A DNA stretch of 64,000 nucleotides, from the NCBI RefSeq assembly GCF_007096355.1, contig NZ_VKDF01000003.1:1-64000 (forward strand), written 5' to 3'. The translations under genes were made by a program, and so were the position numbers. Positions 1 to 9,120 of the stretch are shown here, piece after piece. Position 1 is the first letter of the stretch. Each line of letters begins with the position of its first letter. The stretch comes from Paracoccus sp. M683. Lineage in GTDB: Bacteria > Pseudomonadota > Alphaproteobacteria > Rhodobacterales > Rhodobacteraceae. The notes beneath the pieces were generated by a model that had not been told where the DNA came from, ran no database searches, and saw nothing but the letters and a program-made list of their open reading frames with translations.

Positions 1-230
1 CTCAACTTCATGAAAAGTCTCATCTGATGATCGGTTACATGGCGCCCCGGCACAAAGGTGGGTCTCCCTTCCTGGAAACCACCAGTGTAGCGGGCCGACC
101 GCGATCACAGACCCCGGAACAGGGCGAAGCGGCGGGTGTGTGCCTCCGGTCGGGCTACGCCCTCCCTCCGACACACACCCGCCGCAGAGTCTCATCCTGA
201 TTGACGCGGAATCTCATCCTGTTTGTCGCG
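1..230 (-). mobile_element. End of an IS21-like insertion sequence (partial)
   Basis: Two head-to-tail 22-bp units at 187-208 and 209-230 match at 19 of 22 positions (core CTCATCCTG.TTG.CGCG). Inboard is a perfect 14-bp inverted repeat, 129-142 and 172-185. Tandem repeats of about 20 bp inside the ends are typical of IS21-family elements. On the minus strand an ATG at 23 opens a frame (MRLFMKL...) running off the left edge, where istA would start. The repeats stop exactly where ynfA homology begins (231). The family assignment is inferred, since no transposase domain is visible in the window. Confidence 0.45.
129..185. repeat. 14-bp perfect inverted repeat inside the IS-like end
   Basis: GCGGCGGGTGTGTG at 129-142 is matched by its exact reverse complement at 172-185, with a 29-nt GC-rich loop. 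It lies between the 22-bp direct repeats and the presumed transposase start, so it probably forms a hairpin in the leader of the transposase transcript or serves as a protein site. That role is inferred. Confidence 0.6.
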
Positions 231-482
231 CCGCAGTTGGGCGCCTCGGCGTTGTGGCTGTTGCCTGGACTTGCCAGTCTGACGGCCTTTGCCTGGTTGC
301 TGACGCTGGCGCCTTCGGACCTCGCGGGGCGGGCCTATGCAGCCTATGGCGGGGTTTATGTCGCGGCCTCGCTGGTCTGGCTCTGGGCGGTCGAGGGCGC
401 CCGGCCGGATCGTTGGGATCTGGGCGGGGCCGTTCTTGTGCTGGCCGGGGCGGGTGTGATCCTGTTCGCCCCGCGCGGCTAG
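231..482 (+). pseudogene. YnfA-family membrane protein, 5' end removed by insertion
   Basis: From codon 231 the frame reads [14 protein letters not shown]... and continues through [10 protein letters not shown] and EGARPDRWD to a normal stop. This matches the YnfA/UPF0060 family of small inner-membrane proteins from about residue 26 onward. Full-length members have about 108 residues and four membrane helices; only 83 residues remain here, and the first helix is missing. A TTG at 201 lies in frame but inside the IS-like repeats, so any product would carry a foreign N-terminus. The gene is probably inactivated by the IS21-like insertion; the function of YnfA itself is uncertain. Confidence 0.65.
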
Positions 483-1287
483 GGTCACGGCGCGATCATC
501 TGGGCATAGGCGCCGCCCGTCCGCAGAAGCAGCAGACCGGCGCATCGGTGCGGTTGTGCCTTCCCTCCATAATTGCCGGATGGGCATGAGGATGAGGCAT
601 GGCAGATCCGCGCCGTTCACCCTGTCCCGCGCGCGGCCGAGGTCTTGGTCCCTGGCGGGCCAGCGTCACGCCGGACCATCCTGTCGGGCAATGGTGCCGT
701 CACGCTCTGCCTGTCTCTCGCCGCGTTTGCTGCGCGATCCCGCTTGCTGCATCCCTCTGGGGGGATATTGTTTTCTGAATGAAAGATCATGCCCAACACA
801 TGACGCATCCCAGATCGTCAAGCGGCTGAAGCGTGCCGAGGGATATCCGTCCGACGAGGGCCGCCTGATACTGCGGGTTGAAGTCGGCTAAGATGCTGAC
901 CTTATGGATAACCTTAAGTTCAGACCACAGGTTGAGTCTCTCTCAGTTGTCGACAAGTGTCGGCGGCGAGCATGGACGGGGGCATCTGTTTAGCCCCTCA
1001 TGACGCATTTTATTGCCATATTGATTAGACGATGCCTTTTCAGACGTCAGCGGTGCCAGTTCCACATAATCAATCTTGACCTTGGCACGGTTCGCCAATG
1101 GGACGCCGGCGCAGGACCCGCCGGCCTCATAATCAGAGGCGATTCCGCTGGTGTTGTCACCGCTCCTATGGCGCGCGGATGCAGCACGTTTTGTAGCAAA
1201 AAATGTAGCAAAATGCTACGGCTTCATGGTCGATCAATTGGTAACATATTGAATTTTATATATTTATAAAATACTGTTTGGATAATT
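483..1287. other. Gene-poor stretch between the ynfA remnant and tRNA-Ala
   Basis: I see no convincing gene in these 805 bases. Short open frames lack family resemblance and plausible ribosome binding sites. Base composition falls sharply towards 1180-1290, which is AT-rich, and a small dyad GTAGC-AAAAT-GCTAC occurs at 1205-1219 after a partial copy of the same GTAGCAAAA word. It may be decayed DNA flanking the insertion element. Confidence 0.5.
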
Positions 1288-1363
<76 letters not shown>

Positions 1364-1407
1364 ACCGGAGGTCTCACGCAGGCATTTCTGCCCGGCGTGT
1401 GGAGGGT

Positions 1408-1436
1408 CGTATAGGGGGGGTGGACCTGGGGTGCAA
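1408..1436 (-). promoter_or_regulatory. Sigma-70-type promoter of tRNA-Ala
   Basis: On the minus strand TTGCAC (1431-1436) and TATACG (1408-1413) are separated by 17 bp. The predicted start point lies roughly 40 nt upstream of the mature tRNA 5' end, a usual distance for a short precursor leader. Confidence 0.6.
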
Positions 1437-1868
1437 GCGGAAAATTCGTGATGTGATGCAGAATATGTCAGTCCTCAAATCAAGCCGGGATCGACGCGAA
1501 AAAGCGGGCCGCGCTATCCGGGAAATTCCGATGCAAGGGATGGGTCGAAGTCCGGGCCTGCAAGCCGCCGCGCAAGGCGGCAGTGCCCGGTCGGCTAATA
1601 GACACGCCGCCATGACCGGGGTGACGAGGACGCAGACTGGCATTGTCGCGAAAGGGTGGGCTTGAGGTGCGACGAACCCTTTTCGCGTCGGGATCAGGCG
1701 TTGCGGATATGGGATGGGGCGGTCTGACGGTGCCGGTCTTTAAGGCACGGCCAATGCGGCTGGCCGGCTGATCGGGACGCTGCTGCCCGCCGGGTATCCA
1801 AGCCTTCCGATGCCGTGTGGTTCATCGGCTATCGTTGCCGATCCGCCCCTGCGGCGCTGCAAGAAACA

Positions 1869-1896
1869 AAGCCGCAACAATTTCTTGTTGCGGCTT
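1869..1896 (-). terminator. Rho-independent terminator of the FYDLN_acid gene
   Basis: A perfect 12-bp stem (AAGCCGCAACAA with TTGTTGCGGCTT) and a 4-nt loop lie about 90 nt past the stop codon. On the minus strand the stem is followed by the T-rich TTGTTTCTTG. There is no T tract on the plus side, so it serves the minus-strand gene. Confidence 0.8.
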
Positions 1897-1987
1897 CATC
1901 AGGTCCCGAAATCCGGTATGTGTCACCCTGGGGACCGGCGCTGTCTTTCCTTGGCAGCTTGCCGGCTCGGGCAGCGGACCGCGCGGA

Positions 1988-2311
1988 TCAGTCCTCGTTC
2001 TCGTCCGAGACATCGGCGATGTCGTCCAGCGAGACGGCGTCATCGTCGTCGTCCTCATCCAGCAGATCATCATCCAGATCGCCGCTGTCATCGTCATCAA
2101 GATCGTCATCCGAATCGATGACATCATCCTGATCGTCAGTGATCTTTGACGACTTTTCAGCCGACAGATTGCGCGAGCGGCCATCTGTCAGGTTTTCGAC
2201 CGTGAAGGTCGCACCGCAGGCCGGGCAGGTCATCGGGTCGTTCTTCAGATCATAGAAGCGCGTCGCGCAATGCGGACACAGGCGTTTCGTGCCCCATTCC
2301 TCTTTGGGCAT
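1988..2311 (-). CDS. FYDLN_acid / TIGR02300 family protein
   Basis: This 107-residue protein is the alphaproteobacterial TIGR02300 (FYDLN_acid) type. The N-terminus has a zinc-ribbon arrangement with CxxC pairs at C12/C15 and C29/C32 flanking the signature FYDL at residues 19-22. From about residue 60 to the end the sequence is almost entirely Asp, Glu and Ser, making a highly acidic tail. No enzymatic function is established; the fold suggests a zinc-binding protein that contacts a basic partner or nucleic-acid machinery. It is monocistronic with a strong terminator and is divergent from the YgjP-like gene. Confidence 0.9.
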   Translation of the reverse strand: MPKEEWGTKRLCPHCATRFYDLKNDPMTCPACGATFTVENLTDGRSRNLSAEKSSKITDDQDDVIDSDDDLDDDDSGDLDDDLLDEDDDDDAVSLDDIADVSDENED

Positions 2312-2413
2312 GGTAATCTCCTTCAGCCGCGATTAGGGAATTCGCATAAATCGGCGTTCCCCTGCCACAGTGCAAGAGGGGTGTCAAAGGCTTTTCTGAC
2401 AGGATTTTGGACT

Positions 2414-3100
2414 GTGAGTGCCAGCTTTACCACCAGCGACGGAATACCGGTGATGCTGCGCCGCTCGGCGCGGGCGCGGCGGATGACGTTGCGGGTGGCC
2501 CGGCACGGTGGCGAGGTGGTGCTGACGCTTCCCTCGCGCATCCCCGAGGCCGAGGGTCGGGCCTTTGCCGAATCAAAGGCCGACTGGCTGCGGCAGGCGC
2601 GGGCGCGAATGCCCGCGGCGCAGCTGGTCGCGCATGGTGCGGTGCTGCCGGTGATGGGGCAGGGGCTGGTGATCACGGCGGCGGCTGTTCGCGCGGTCCG
2701 GGTCGAGGACGGTGCCCTGCTGGTGCCGCAGGGCCGCGCTGCGGGGCCGGTTGTGCAAGCCTTTCTGAAGCACCGCGCGCAACAGGCATTGCTGCACAGC
2801 TGCACCCGCCATGCCGCCGCGGTCGGCCGGTCGTTCAGTGCGATCGCCCTGCGCGACACCCGCTCGCGGTGGGGCAGCTGCACCAGCGATGGCCGGCTGA
2901 TGTTTTCCTGGCGGCTGGCCATGGCCCCGCATGAGGTGCTGGATTACGTCGCGGCGCATGAGGTCGCGCATCTGGCCCATATGGACCATTCGCCGCGTTT
3001 CTGGGCGGCGGTGGCCCGGCTGATGCCGGATTACGCCCCACGCCGGGCCTGGCTGCGTCAACATGGCGATGGGTTGCTGGCCTGGCGATTCCGCGATTGA
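2414..3100 (+). CDS. YgjP-like (DUF45) zinc metallopeptidase
   Basis: Predicted 228-residue metal-dependent hydrolase of the YgjP/SprT-like group. The zinc motif HEVAH sits at residues 182-186 with more His at 189 and 192 (HLAHMDH); the preceding RSRWGSC motif is the other family hallmark. The GTG at 2414 was chosen because upstream in-frame ATGs overlap the start of the divergent FYDLN gene, whereas an AGGA lies 10 bases before this GTG. The family also contains the M48-like protein co-transcribed with type I restriction loci in other bacteria, but there is no such context here. The substrate is unknown. Confidence 0.85.
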   Translation: MSASFTTSDGIPVMLRRSARARRMTLRVARHGGEVVLTLPSRIPEAEGRAFAESKADWLRQARARMPAAQLVAHGAVLPVMGQGLVITAAAVRAVRVEDGALLVPQGRAAGPVVQAFLKHRAQQALLHSCTRHAAAVGRSFSAIALRDTRSRWGSCTSDGRLMFSWRLAMAPHEVLDYVAAHEVAHLAHMDHSPRFWAAVARLMPDYAPRRAWLRQHGDGLLAWRFRD

Positions 3101-3131
3101 CCTGACAGGATTTTGTGATCACAAGCGATCC

Positions 3132-3797
3132 ATGGATACGATCACGGATTCCCACCACCGCGCGCCGGGTGCCGAGACGGCCGCGCATGAGCGGCTGTAT
3201 CGCCAGCTGCGCAGCCAGATCATGCTGGGTGAATTGCCGCCCGGCCAGTCGCTGACCCTGCGCGGTCTTGCGGCGGAACATCACATCTCGATGACCCCCG
3301 TGCGCGAGGCGGTGCGGCGTCTGGTGGCGGAAGGTGCGCTGACGCTGTCGGCCTCGGGGCGGATGTCGACCCCCGAGCTGACCGATGAGCGGATCGAGGA
3401 ACTGGCCGCCCTGCGCGCCCTGATCGAGCCGGAACTGGCGGCCCGCGCCCTTCCGCGCGCGCATTTCGCCCTGATCGACCGGCTGGCGCGGATGAATGGG
3501 CAGATCGCCGATGCGGTCGAGCGGCATGACGCGATCGGCTATATCCGCAACAATCTGGATTTCCACCGCACGCTGTATCTGCGCGCGCAGGCGCCGCTGA
3601 TGCTGGCCATGCTGGAAACCATCTGGTTGCAGCTGGGGCCGACGATGCGGGCGCTGTATGGGCGGGTAAAGCGCAACGAGCCACCGCGCCACCACCGCAT
3701 GATCCTGGCCGCGCTGCGCGCCGGGGACGAACCGGCGCTGCGTCTGGCTGTCAGGGCCGATGTGACCCATGGGCTGCGACATCTGACCAGCGGCTAG
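3132..3797 (+). CDS. GntR-family regulator, FadR/FCD type
   Basis: A 221-residue transcription factor. Residues about 15-80 form the winged helix (LYRQLRSQIMLGELPPGQSL, then MTPVREAVRRL), and residues about 90-215 match the all-helical FCD effector domain with metal-coordinating Asp/His positions. FCD regulators usually bind organic acids or related metabolites and repress adjacent catabolic or transport genes. No obvious target is divergent here, and the gene starts only 31 nt after the YgjP-like stop, so the two may be co-transcribed. The effector cannot be deduced. Confidence 0.88.
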   Translation: MDTITDSHHRAPGAETAAHERLYRQLRSQIMLGELPPGQSLTLRGLAAEHHISMTPVREAVRRLVAEGALTLSASGRMSTPELTDERIEELAALRALIEPELAARALPRAHFALIDRLARMNGQIADAVERHDAIGYIRNNLDFHRTLYLRAQAPLMLAMLETIWLQLGPTMRALYGRVKRNEPPRHHRMILAALRAGDEPALRLAVRADVTHGLRHLTSG

Positions 3798-3915
3798 GAA
3801 GGGCGGCCGGCTGCCGTTACAGGCGCTATCCGAACGAAAATCGACCGGCCCAACAGCAAACAGGCGGCACGCAGAAACTGCGGCCGCCCGAGCGGTTGCG
3901 GAACTGGATCGCTGA

Positions 3916-4620
<705 letters not shown>

Positions 4621-4643
4621 GATGCGGACTCCACTTGGTCTTT

Positions 4644-4660
4644 CCCGCCCTTTGGACGGG
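4644..4660 (-). promoter_or_regulatory. Leader hairpin of the corrinoid-protein mRNA
   Basis: On the minus-strand RNA, CCCGUCC pairs fully with GGGCGGG (one U-G) around a 3-nt loop, 24 nt before the start codon. The plus-strand RNA would contain a C-A mismatch, which assigns the structure to the corrinoid-protein leader. It does not match the SAM-II or cobalamin riboswitch motifs I know. Confidence 0.35.
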
Positions 4661-4762
4661 TTTTGTCATTTTGAATAGCCAGATTCCGACATTGCCACGC
4701 ATTCGGGCGACGCATGTGGCAAATCTATGGTCAATGTTCCCTTAATGTTCTAGCATGCACCC

Positions 4763-5842
4763 ATGCTGCCGCCCCGAAACCCCGATGAACGCCTGCGCGC
4801 CCGTGGCGCCGATACGCGCCCCGCGCCGCGGTTCGACCGGCTGCGGTCCGAGCGCGAGGCCGATGGCTGGGACATCCCCGAGGACGAGCAGCTGCTGCGC
4901 ACCCAGATCACCACCGAACAGCCTCGCAGCATCATCACCCGTAACAACAGCCCCGATATTGCCTTTGACCGCTCGATCAATCCCTATCGGGGTTGCGAAC
5001 ATGGCTGCATCTATTGTTTCGCGCGGCCCAGCCACGCCTATCTTGGCCTGTCGCCGGGGCTGGATTTCGAGACGAAGATAACCGCCAAGCCCGATGCCGC
5101 CAGCCTGCTGGAACGGGAAATCGGGCGGCGCGGCTATCAGGTCGCGCCGATCGCCATGGGCACCAATACCGATCCCTATCAACCGGCCGAATCCAAGCTG
5201 TCGATCATGCCGGGCATCCTGCGGGTGCTGCGTGACTGGAACCACCCGGTCATGCTGGTGACGCGCGGTCAGACAGTGCTGCGGGATCTGGACCTGTGGG
5301 CGGAACTGGCGGCGAAATACATGGCGGCCGTTGGTGTGTCGCTGACGACGCTGGACCCTGCGTTGTCGCGCCAGATGGAACCGCGTGCCCCTGCGCCGCA
5401 AACCCGCCTGCGGATGATTCGTGAATTGTCGCGTGCGGGCGTTCCGGTCCGGGTCATGGTCGCACCCGTCATCCCGGTGCTGAACGAGCCGGAAATCGAG
5501 GCGATTCTGACCGCCGCCCGCGAGGCCGGCGCCACCACCGCCAGCATGATCCCCATCCGCCTGCCGAATGAGGTCGCGCCCCTGTTTCGCGACTGGCTGG
5601 ACCGGCATCACCCCGGCAAGGCCGCCCATATCATGAACCGCATCCAGGCCATGCGTGGCGGCCGCGACAACGACCCTCGTTTTGGCCAGCGGATGCGCGG
5701 GCAGGGGATCGAGGCCGATCTGATGCGCCAGCGCTTTCATCTGGCCCGTGGCAAGCTGGGCTATGCCGACCGGCCGCCGATGCTGGATTGCAGCCGCTTT
5801 GCCCCACCGCCCCGGCAGGGCGATCAACTAAGCCTGTTCTGA
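4763..5842 (+). CDS. PA0069-family radical SAM protein
   Basis: A 359-residue radical SAM enzyme with the cluster motif C78-x3-C82-x2-C85 (GCEHGCIYC) near the N-terminus and the conserved INPYRGCEHGC and GTNTDPYQP segments of the PA0069/SplB-like family. SplB is the DNA spore photoproduct lyase, but this non-sporeforming branch has no proven substrate. The gene is divergent from the corrinoid carrier, with 142 bp between starts, and sits between the two split-MetH genes. Whether it has any link to methyl transfer is unknown. Confidence 0.88.
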   Translation: MLPPRNPDERLRARGADTRPAPRFDRLRSEREADGWDIPEDEQLLRTQITTEQPRSIITRNNSPDIAFDRSINPYRGCEHGCIYCFARPSHAYLGLSPGLDFETKITAKPDAASLLEREIGRRGYQVAPIAMGTNTDPYQPAESKLSIMPGILRVLRDWNHPVMLVTRGQTVLRDLDLWAELAAKYMAAVGVSLTTLDPALSRQMEPRAPAPQTRLRMIRELSRAGVPVRVMVAPVIPVLNEPEIEAILTAAREAGATTASMIPIRLPNEVAPLFRDWLDRHHPGKAAHIMNRIQAMRGGRDNDPRFGQRMRGQGIEADLMRQRFHLARGKLGYADRPPMLDCSRFAPPPRQGDQLSLF

Positions 5843-5926
5843 CGTCCTTGTGCCATCTTGATCGGTCTGTCTGCTACCGCTAACGTCAACGGGCGAAATG
5901 CGGCAGAATCGACAGGAGGATCGTCC

Positions 5927-6289
5927 ATGTATCCGACTCTGACCCAGATGGGGATCACCAGCCCCGGCGAGATCAGTTCCTACGACTATTTCCAGGATGC
6001 CAATGACGAGGATATTCTGCGCATCAAATACCGGCGCAGGCCCGGCTCTTTCCTGCCGGAAACGCGGGTCTATCGTTTTCGCCGGATCGGTGTGGCCGAG
6101 GCCGGTGGCGGCACCGAAATCTCGCCCACGCTAAGCGATGCCATTGTCGAGCTGGATGAACTGCTGGCCACCAAGGGCGAGGTCCTGTCGCTGGCCGCGC
6201 AGATCGAAGACGCCGTTGCCGCAGCCGAGATGGAGCTGGCCCGCGTTCGCGCGCTGACCCGCAAGATCACCCAGACAACCAGCGGCTGA
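5927..6289 (+). CDS. DUF3461 family protein
   Basis: A 120-residue cytosolic protein. The start MYPTLTQMGI..PGEI and the following ILRIKYRRRPGSFLPETR are characteristic of DUF3461. The C-terminal third (residues 70-115) is Ala/Glu-rich and probably a helical hairpin or coiled coil. A strong AGGAGG lies seven bases before the ATG, which fixes the start; the longer in-frame ATG at 5858 has no binding site. No function has been assigned to the family. Confidence 0.85.
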   Translation: MYPTLTQMGITSPGEISSYDYFQDANDEDILRIKYRRRPGSFLPETRVYRFRRIGVAEAGGGTEISPTLSDAIVELDELLATKGEVLSLAAQIEDAVAAAEMELARVRALTRKITQTTSG

Positions 6290-6342
6290 GGTCAGTCGCG
6301 AAGGGGCGCGCAGGCAGATGGCCCGATGCGCCCCGGCGCTGA

Positions 6343-7353
6343 TCAGCCACGCCGGCGGTTGCGCCGCTCGCGGGCGGGACCGGAATCGTCGGTCCCGTCG
6401 CTGGCCGAGCTGAAGCCGCCCAGCTTCTCGGCAACCTGTTCCAGCGTCGGACGCTCGCCACGCGGGCGGGTTTCCAAGGCCTCGCGCATGGCGCGCAGGT
6501 GATCGGGCATGGTGCCACAGCAGCCGCCGATGATCTTGACGCCCAGGTCCCGCGCCAGCACGGCATATTCGCCCATCAATTCGGGCGTGCCGTCATAATG
6601 GATATGACCATGCTCGAACCGGGGGATGCCGGCATTGCCCTTGGCCACGATGGGGCGTTCACTGCCCGAGGCGACAAAGCCCATCACGGTGCGCAACAGA
6701 TCCGAGGCGCCGACGCCGCAATTGGCGCCATAGGCCACGGGCGCATTGGGCAGCTTCTCGACCATCGCCGACATGGCGGCCGAGGTCAGGCCCATCATCG
6801 TTCGCCCGGCGGTGTCAAAGCTCATGGTGCCGACCCAGGGCATGCCGGCCAGATCGGCGGCTTCGGCGGCGGCGCGATATTCCTCAGGCGCACTGATTGT
6901 CTCGACCCACAGCACGTCCGCGCCGCCCTCCTTCAGCCCCTCGGCCTGTTCGTGGAACATCTCGACGGCGGCGTTATGGGTCAGGCTGCCCATCGGCGCC
7001 ATGATCTCGCCGGTGGGGCCCATGCTGCCCGCCACAATGACCGCGCGACCCGAAGCATCGGCAATCTCGCGGCCCAGTTCGGCGGCGACGCGGTTCAGCT
7101 CGCGCACGCGATGCTGCGCGTTATGCAGCTTCAGCCGGCTGGCATTGCCGCCGAAACTGTTGGTCAGGAACAGATCCGAACCGGCATCGACTGCGCCCTT
7201 GTACAGCGCCCGGATCTTCTCGGGCTGATCCACGTTCCACAGCTCCGGCGGCTCGCCCGCCGACAGACCCATGTTGAACAGGTTGGTGCCCGTGGCCCCG
7301 TCGGCCAGCAGCCAATCGCGTTCCGCCAGCATCCGGCTCAGCGCGTCACTCAT
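6343..7353 (-). CDS. bmt: Homocysteine S-methyltransferase (betaine--homocysteine type / split MetH)
   Basis: A 336-residue homocysteine-binding TIM barrel. The zinc-thiolate ligands are present: C212 in GANCGVGA and the C278-C279 pair in GGCCGT, and the N-terminal DGATGTNL motif is intact. It is often annotated as betaine-homocysteine methyltransferase. Together with the separate corrinoid carrier at 3916-4620 it more probably forms the homocysteine-activating part of a split cobalamin-dependent methionine synthase, as I recall being shown genetically in Phaeobacter. The second of two adjacent ATGs was chosen because GAGGGG lies seven bases upstream of it. The C-terminal 35 residues are a charged, Arg-rich tail. 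Confidence 0.85.
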   Translation of the reverse strand: MSDALSRMLAERDWLLADGATGTNLFNMGLSAGEPPELWNVDQPEKIRALYKGAVDAGSDLFLTNSFGGNASRLKLHNAQHRVRELNRVAAELGREIADASGRAVIVAGSMGPTGEIMAPMGSLTHNAAVEMFHEQAEGLKEGGADVLWVETISAPEEYRAAAEAADLAGMPWVGTMSFDTAGRTMMGLTSAAMSAMVEKLPNAPVAYGANCGVGASDLLRTVMGFVASGSERPIVAKGNAGIPRFEHGHIHYDGTPELMGEYAVLARDLGVKIIGGCCGTMPDHLRAMREALETRPRGERPTLEQVAEKLGGFSSASDGTDDSGPARERRNRRRG

Positions 7354-7463
7354 CATCGGTCCCCTCGATTGGCCTTTCCCATGCTGTTTCATGGGCAAGG
7401 CGGCAGGTCAAATTCATTGTCCTCGCCCTGAACATAAGACAGCTTCAAGTCATTTAAAGAAAA

Positions 7464-7489
7464 CGCCGCGCCGATTTCTCGACGCGGCG
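7464..7489 (-). terminator. Terminator of the rpsF-rpsR-rplI operon
   Basis: On the minus strand CGCCGCG..CGA pairs with TCG..CGCGGCG, followed directly by TTTTCTTT. It lies 38 nt after the rplI stop codon and ends the ribosomal operon before bmt. Confidence 0.85.
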
Positions 7490-7526
7490 AAAGATCAGTG
7501 GGCCGCCGGAAAGAGGCCCGGCAGAA

Positions 7527-8111
7527 TCAGCGGTCGTCGCCGTCCTGATCGTCATTGGCCGCACCGATTTCGTCGAACAGCTCGGCGATCTCGAACTCTG
7601 CCTCGGCATCGGCTTCGGCGGCCAGTTCCTGAATCGACTTGCCTTGCGCCTGCAACTCGGCCTCTTCGGTCGAGCGGGCGATGTTCAGCGTAACCGTGGC
7701 CTCGACCTCGGGGTGCAGCACGACGGTGACGTCATGCAGGCCCAGTTCCTTGATCGGGCTGCCCAGCACGACCTGTTTGCGGTCGATCTGGTGGCCGGCA
7801 TCAGCCGCGACGGTTTCAACATCGCGCGGCGTAACCGAACCATAAAGCGCCCCGGCATCGGAAGCCGAGCGGATCACGACGAATTTCAGGCCGTCCAGAG
7901 TGGCGGCGATCTTTTCGGCATCGGCGCGCGATTCGGCGTTGCGGGCCTGAAGATCGACCTTGCGGGCCTCGAAGGCGTCGATGTTCGCCTGGCTGGCGCG
8001 CAGCGCCTTGCCCTGCGGCAGAAGGTAGTTGCGGGCATAGCCCTCTTTCACCTTCACGACTTCGCCCATCTGGCCCAGCTTGGCCACACGTTCCAGCAGG
8101 ATGACTTGCAT
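7527..8111 (-). CDS. rplI: Ribosomal protein bL9
   Basis: The N-terminal domain begins [21 protein letters not shown] and contains [13 protein letters not shown], the bL9 signature that binds 23S rRNA near the L1 stalk. A long central helix and the C-terminal domain ([10 protein letters not shown]) follow. At 194 residues it exceeds the usual 148 by about 45; the extra C-terminus (from about residue 150) is strongly acidic, as seen in related alphaproteobacteria. It is the last gene of the operon with rpsF and rpsR, 12 bp after rpsR. Confidence 0.97.
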   Translation of the reverse strand: MQVILLERVAKLGQMGEVVKVKEGYARNYLLPQGKALRASQANIDAFEARKVDLQARNAESRADAEKIAATLDGLKFVVIRSASDAGALYGSVTPRDVETVAADAGHQIDRKQVVLGSPIKELGLHDVTVVLHPEVEATVTLNIARSTEEAELQAQGKSIQELAAEADAEAEFEIAELFDEIGAANDDQDGDDR

Positions 8112-8123
8112 CGGTCTTCCTCC

Positions 8124-8351
8124 TTACTTCACGGCGTAGGGCAGCAGCGCAAGGAACCGCGCGCGCTTGATGGCCTGGGCCAGCTTGCGCTGGTTCTTGG
8201 CCGAAACGGCGGTGATGCGCGACGGCACGATCTTGCCGCGTTCGCTGATGTAACGCTGCAGGGTCCGGGTGTCTTTATAGTCGATCTTGGGGGCATTCTC
8301 GCCACCGAACGGATCGACCTTGCGACGGCGGAAAAACGGTTTGTTCGCCAT
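8124..8351 (-). CDS. rpsR: Ribosomal protein bS18
   Basis: 75 residues of small-subunit protein S18, a platform protein that heterodimerises with S6 and binds the central domain of 16S rRNA. The diagnostic segments [49 protein letters not shown] are present and the length is normal. It lies between rpsF (14-bp gap) and rplI in the usual order. Confidence 0.97.
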   Translation of the reverse strand: MANKPFFRRRKVDPFGGENAPKIDYKDTRTLQRYISERGKIVPSRITAVSAKNQRKLAQAIKRARFLALLPYAVK

Positions 8352-8365
8352 TGTCTCAGATCTCC

Positions 8366-8776
8366 TTAGCTGCGCTCGCGACGTTCGCGGCGTTCACCGC
8401 CACGGTCGCCGCGATCACCGCGGTCGCCACGATCACCGCGGTCGCCACGCTCGTCACGCTTCTGCATCTGCACCGAGGGGCCTTCCTCGTGCTCATCGAC
8501 GCGCACGGTCATCACCCGCATCACATCGTCATGCAGACGGGCCAGACGCTCCATCTCCTGCACGGCGGCCGAGGGCGCGTCGGTGCGCAGATAGGCGTAA
8601 TGCCCCTTGCGGTTCTTGTTGATCTTGTAGGCGAGGGTGCGGACACCCCAATATTCGTTCTCGATGACCTTGCCGCCATTATCGGCCAGCACGGTCGAGA
8701 AATGTTCGATCAGCCCTTCGGCCTGCGTATTCGACAGGTCCTGGCGGGCGATCAGCACATGCTCGTACAGCGGCAT
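8366..8776 (-). CDS. rpsF: Ribosomal protein bS6 with RGD-repeat tail
   Basis: 136 residues. The ferredoxin-like S6 core ([15 protein letters not shown]... to about residue 95, with [20 protein letters not shown]) is standard. After residue 108 there are five consecutive RGD triplets followed by Arg/Glu repeats ([12 protein letters not shown]), encoded by near-identical 9-nt units at about 8395-8445. Extended, modified tails are known on S6 (Glu addition by RimK in E. coli), but an RGD ladder is simply a charged low-complexity tail here. It is first in the operon and expressed from the promoter at 8882-8909. Confidence 0.96.
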   Translation of the reverse strand: MPLYEHVLIARQDLSNTQAEGLIEHFSTVLADNGGKVIENEYWGVRTLAYKINKNRKGHYAYLRTDAPSAAVQEMERLARLHDDVMRVMTVRVDEHEEGPSVQMQKRDERGDRGDRGDRGDRGDRGGERRERRERS

Positions 8777-8881
8777 GGGCAGATCCTTTCTCGTCTCGGG
8801 CGCGCTTCAACGGCGGGTCAACCCTTCCGCGCCCCGCCACGAGAGGCTGCGCCGGTTTCGCAATATGCGGAAGGATGCGGA

Positions 8882-8909
8882 CTTATAGCGGCGATCGCTG
8901 CGATTGCAA
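8882..8909 (-). promoter_or_regulatory. Promoter of rpsF-rpsR-rplI
   Basis: On the minus strand TTGCAA (8904-8909) and TATAAG (8882-8887) are 16 bp apart, giving a leader of about 100 nt before rpsF. A leader of this length could house the S6:S18 autoregulatory RNA known in many bacteria, but I could not recognise its motif with confidence. Confidence 0.6.
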
Positions 8910-8980
8910 GGCGATTCGGGCGCTTGGTTGACCATGCCTGCCACGCAGCGGGATTTTAGTGTCCGCCCCCCCCATCAGCC

Positions 8981-8997
8981 GTGTCCAAATATCCGCG
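8981..8997 (-). repeat. Copy of the dispersed ATATTTGGAC intergenic repeat
   Basis: Minus-strand CCCCGCGGATATTTGGA matches the core shared by copies near 10149, 14196, 28151, 36700, 44563 and 50096. It lies in the divergent region between rpsF and speB and is followed by a small GC hairpin, GGCCTGAACAGGCC. Confidence 0.5.
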
Positions 8998-9120
8998 GGG
9001 GGACCGGCCTGAACAGGCCGGGCGGGGCGGCAGCCCCATCTTGCGGTGTTTCATTGCATAGGGACGCGCCGCGCGCCACAATCCGTCCTGCGCCGGTTTG
9101 CAGCCGGCAACGGAGGGAAC

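Larger units (their letters stand above)
1364..1987. other. Intergenic stretch with tRNA promoter and a terminator
   Basis: Apart from the tRNA promoter (1408-1436) and the hairpin terminator of the FYDLN gene (1869-1896), I see no gene in these 624 bases. The open frames on both strands have no recognisable domains and no good start context. Confidence 0.5.

Noticed and set aside
2270..2413. Upstream ATG extension of the YgjP-like protein
   Set aside because: It would overlap the start of the divergent FYDLN gene and adds residues without homology.
4621..4762. SAM-II or cobalamin riboswitch upstream of the corrinoid protein gene
   Set aside because: Only a short hairpin is seen; the conserved core sequences of those riboswitches are absent.
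8395..8450. RGD triplets of S6 as a cell-adhesion motif, or the DNA repeats as a CRISPR-like array
   Set aside because: S6 is a cytoplasmic ribosomal protein and the repeats are in-frame 9-nt coding units without spacers.
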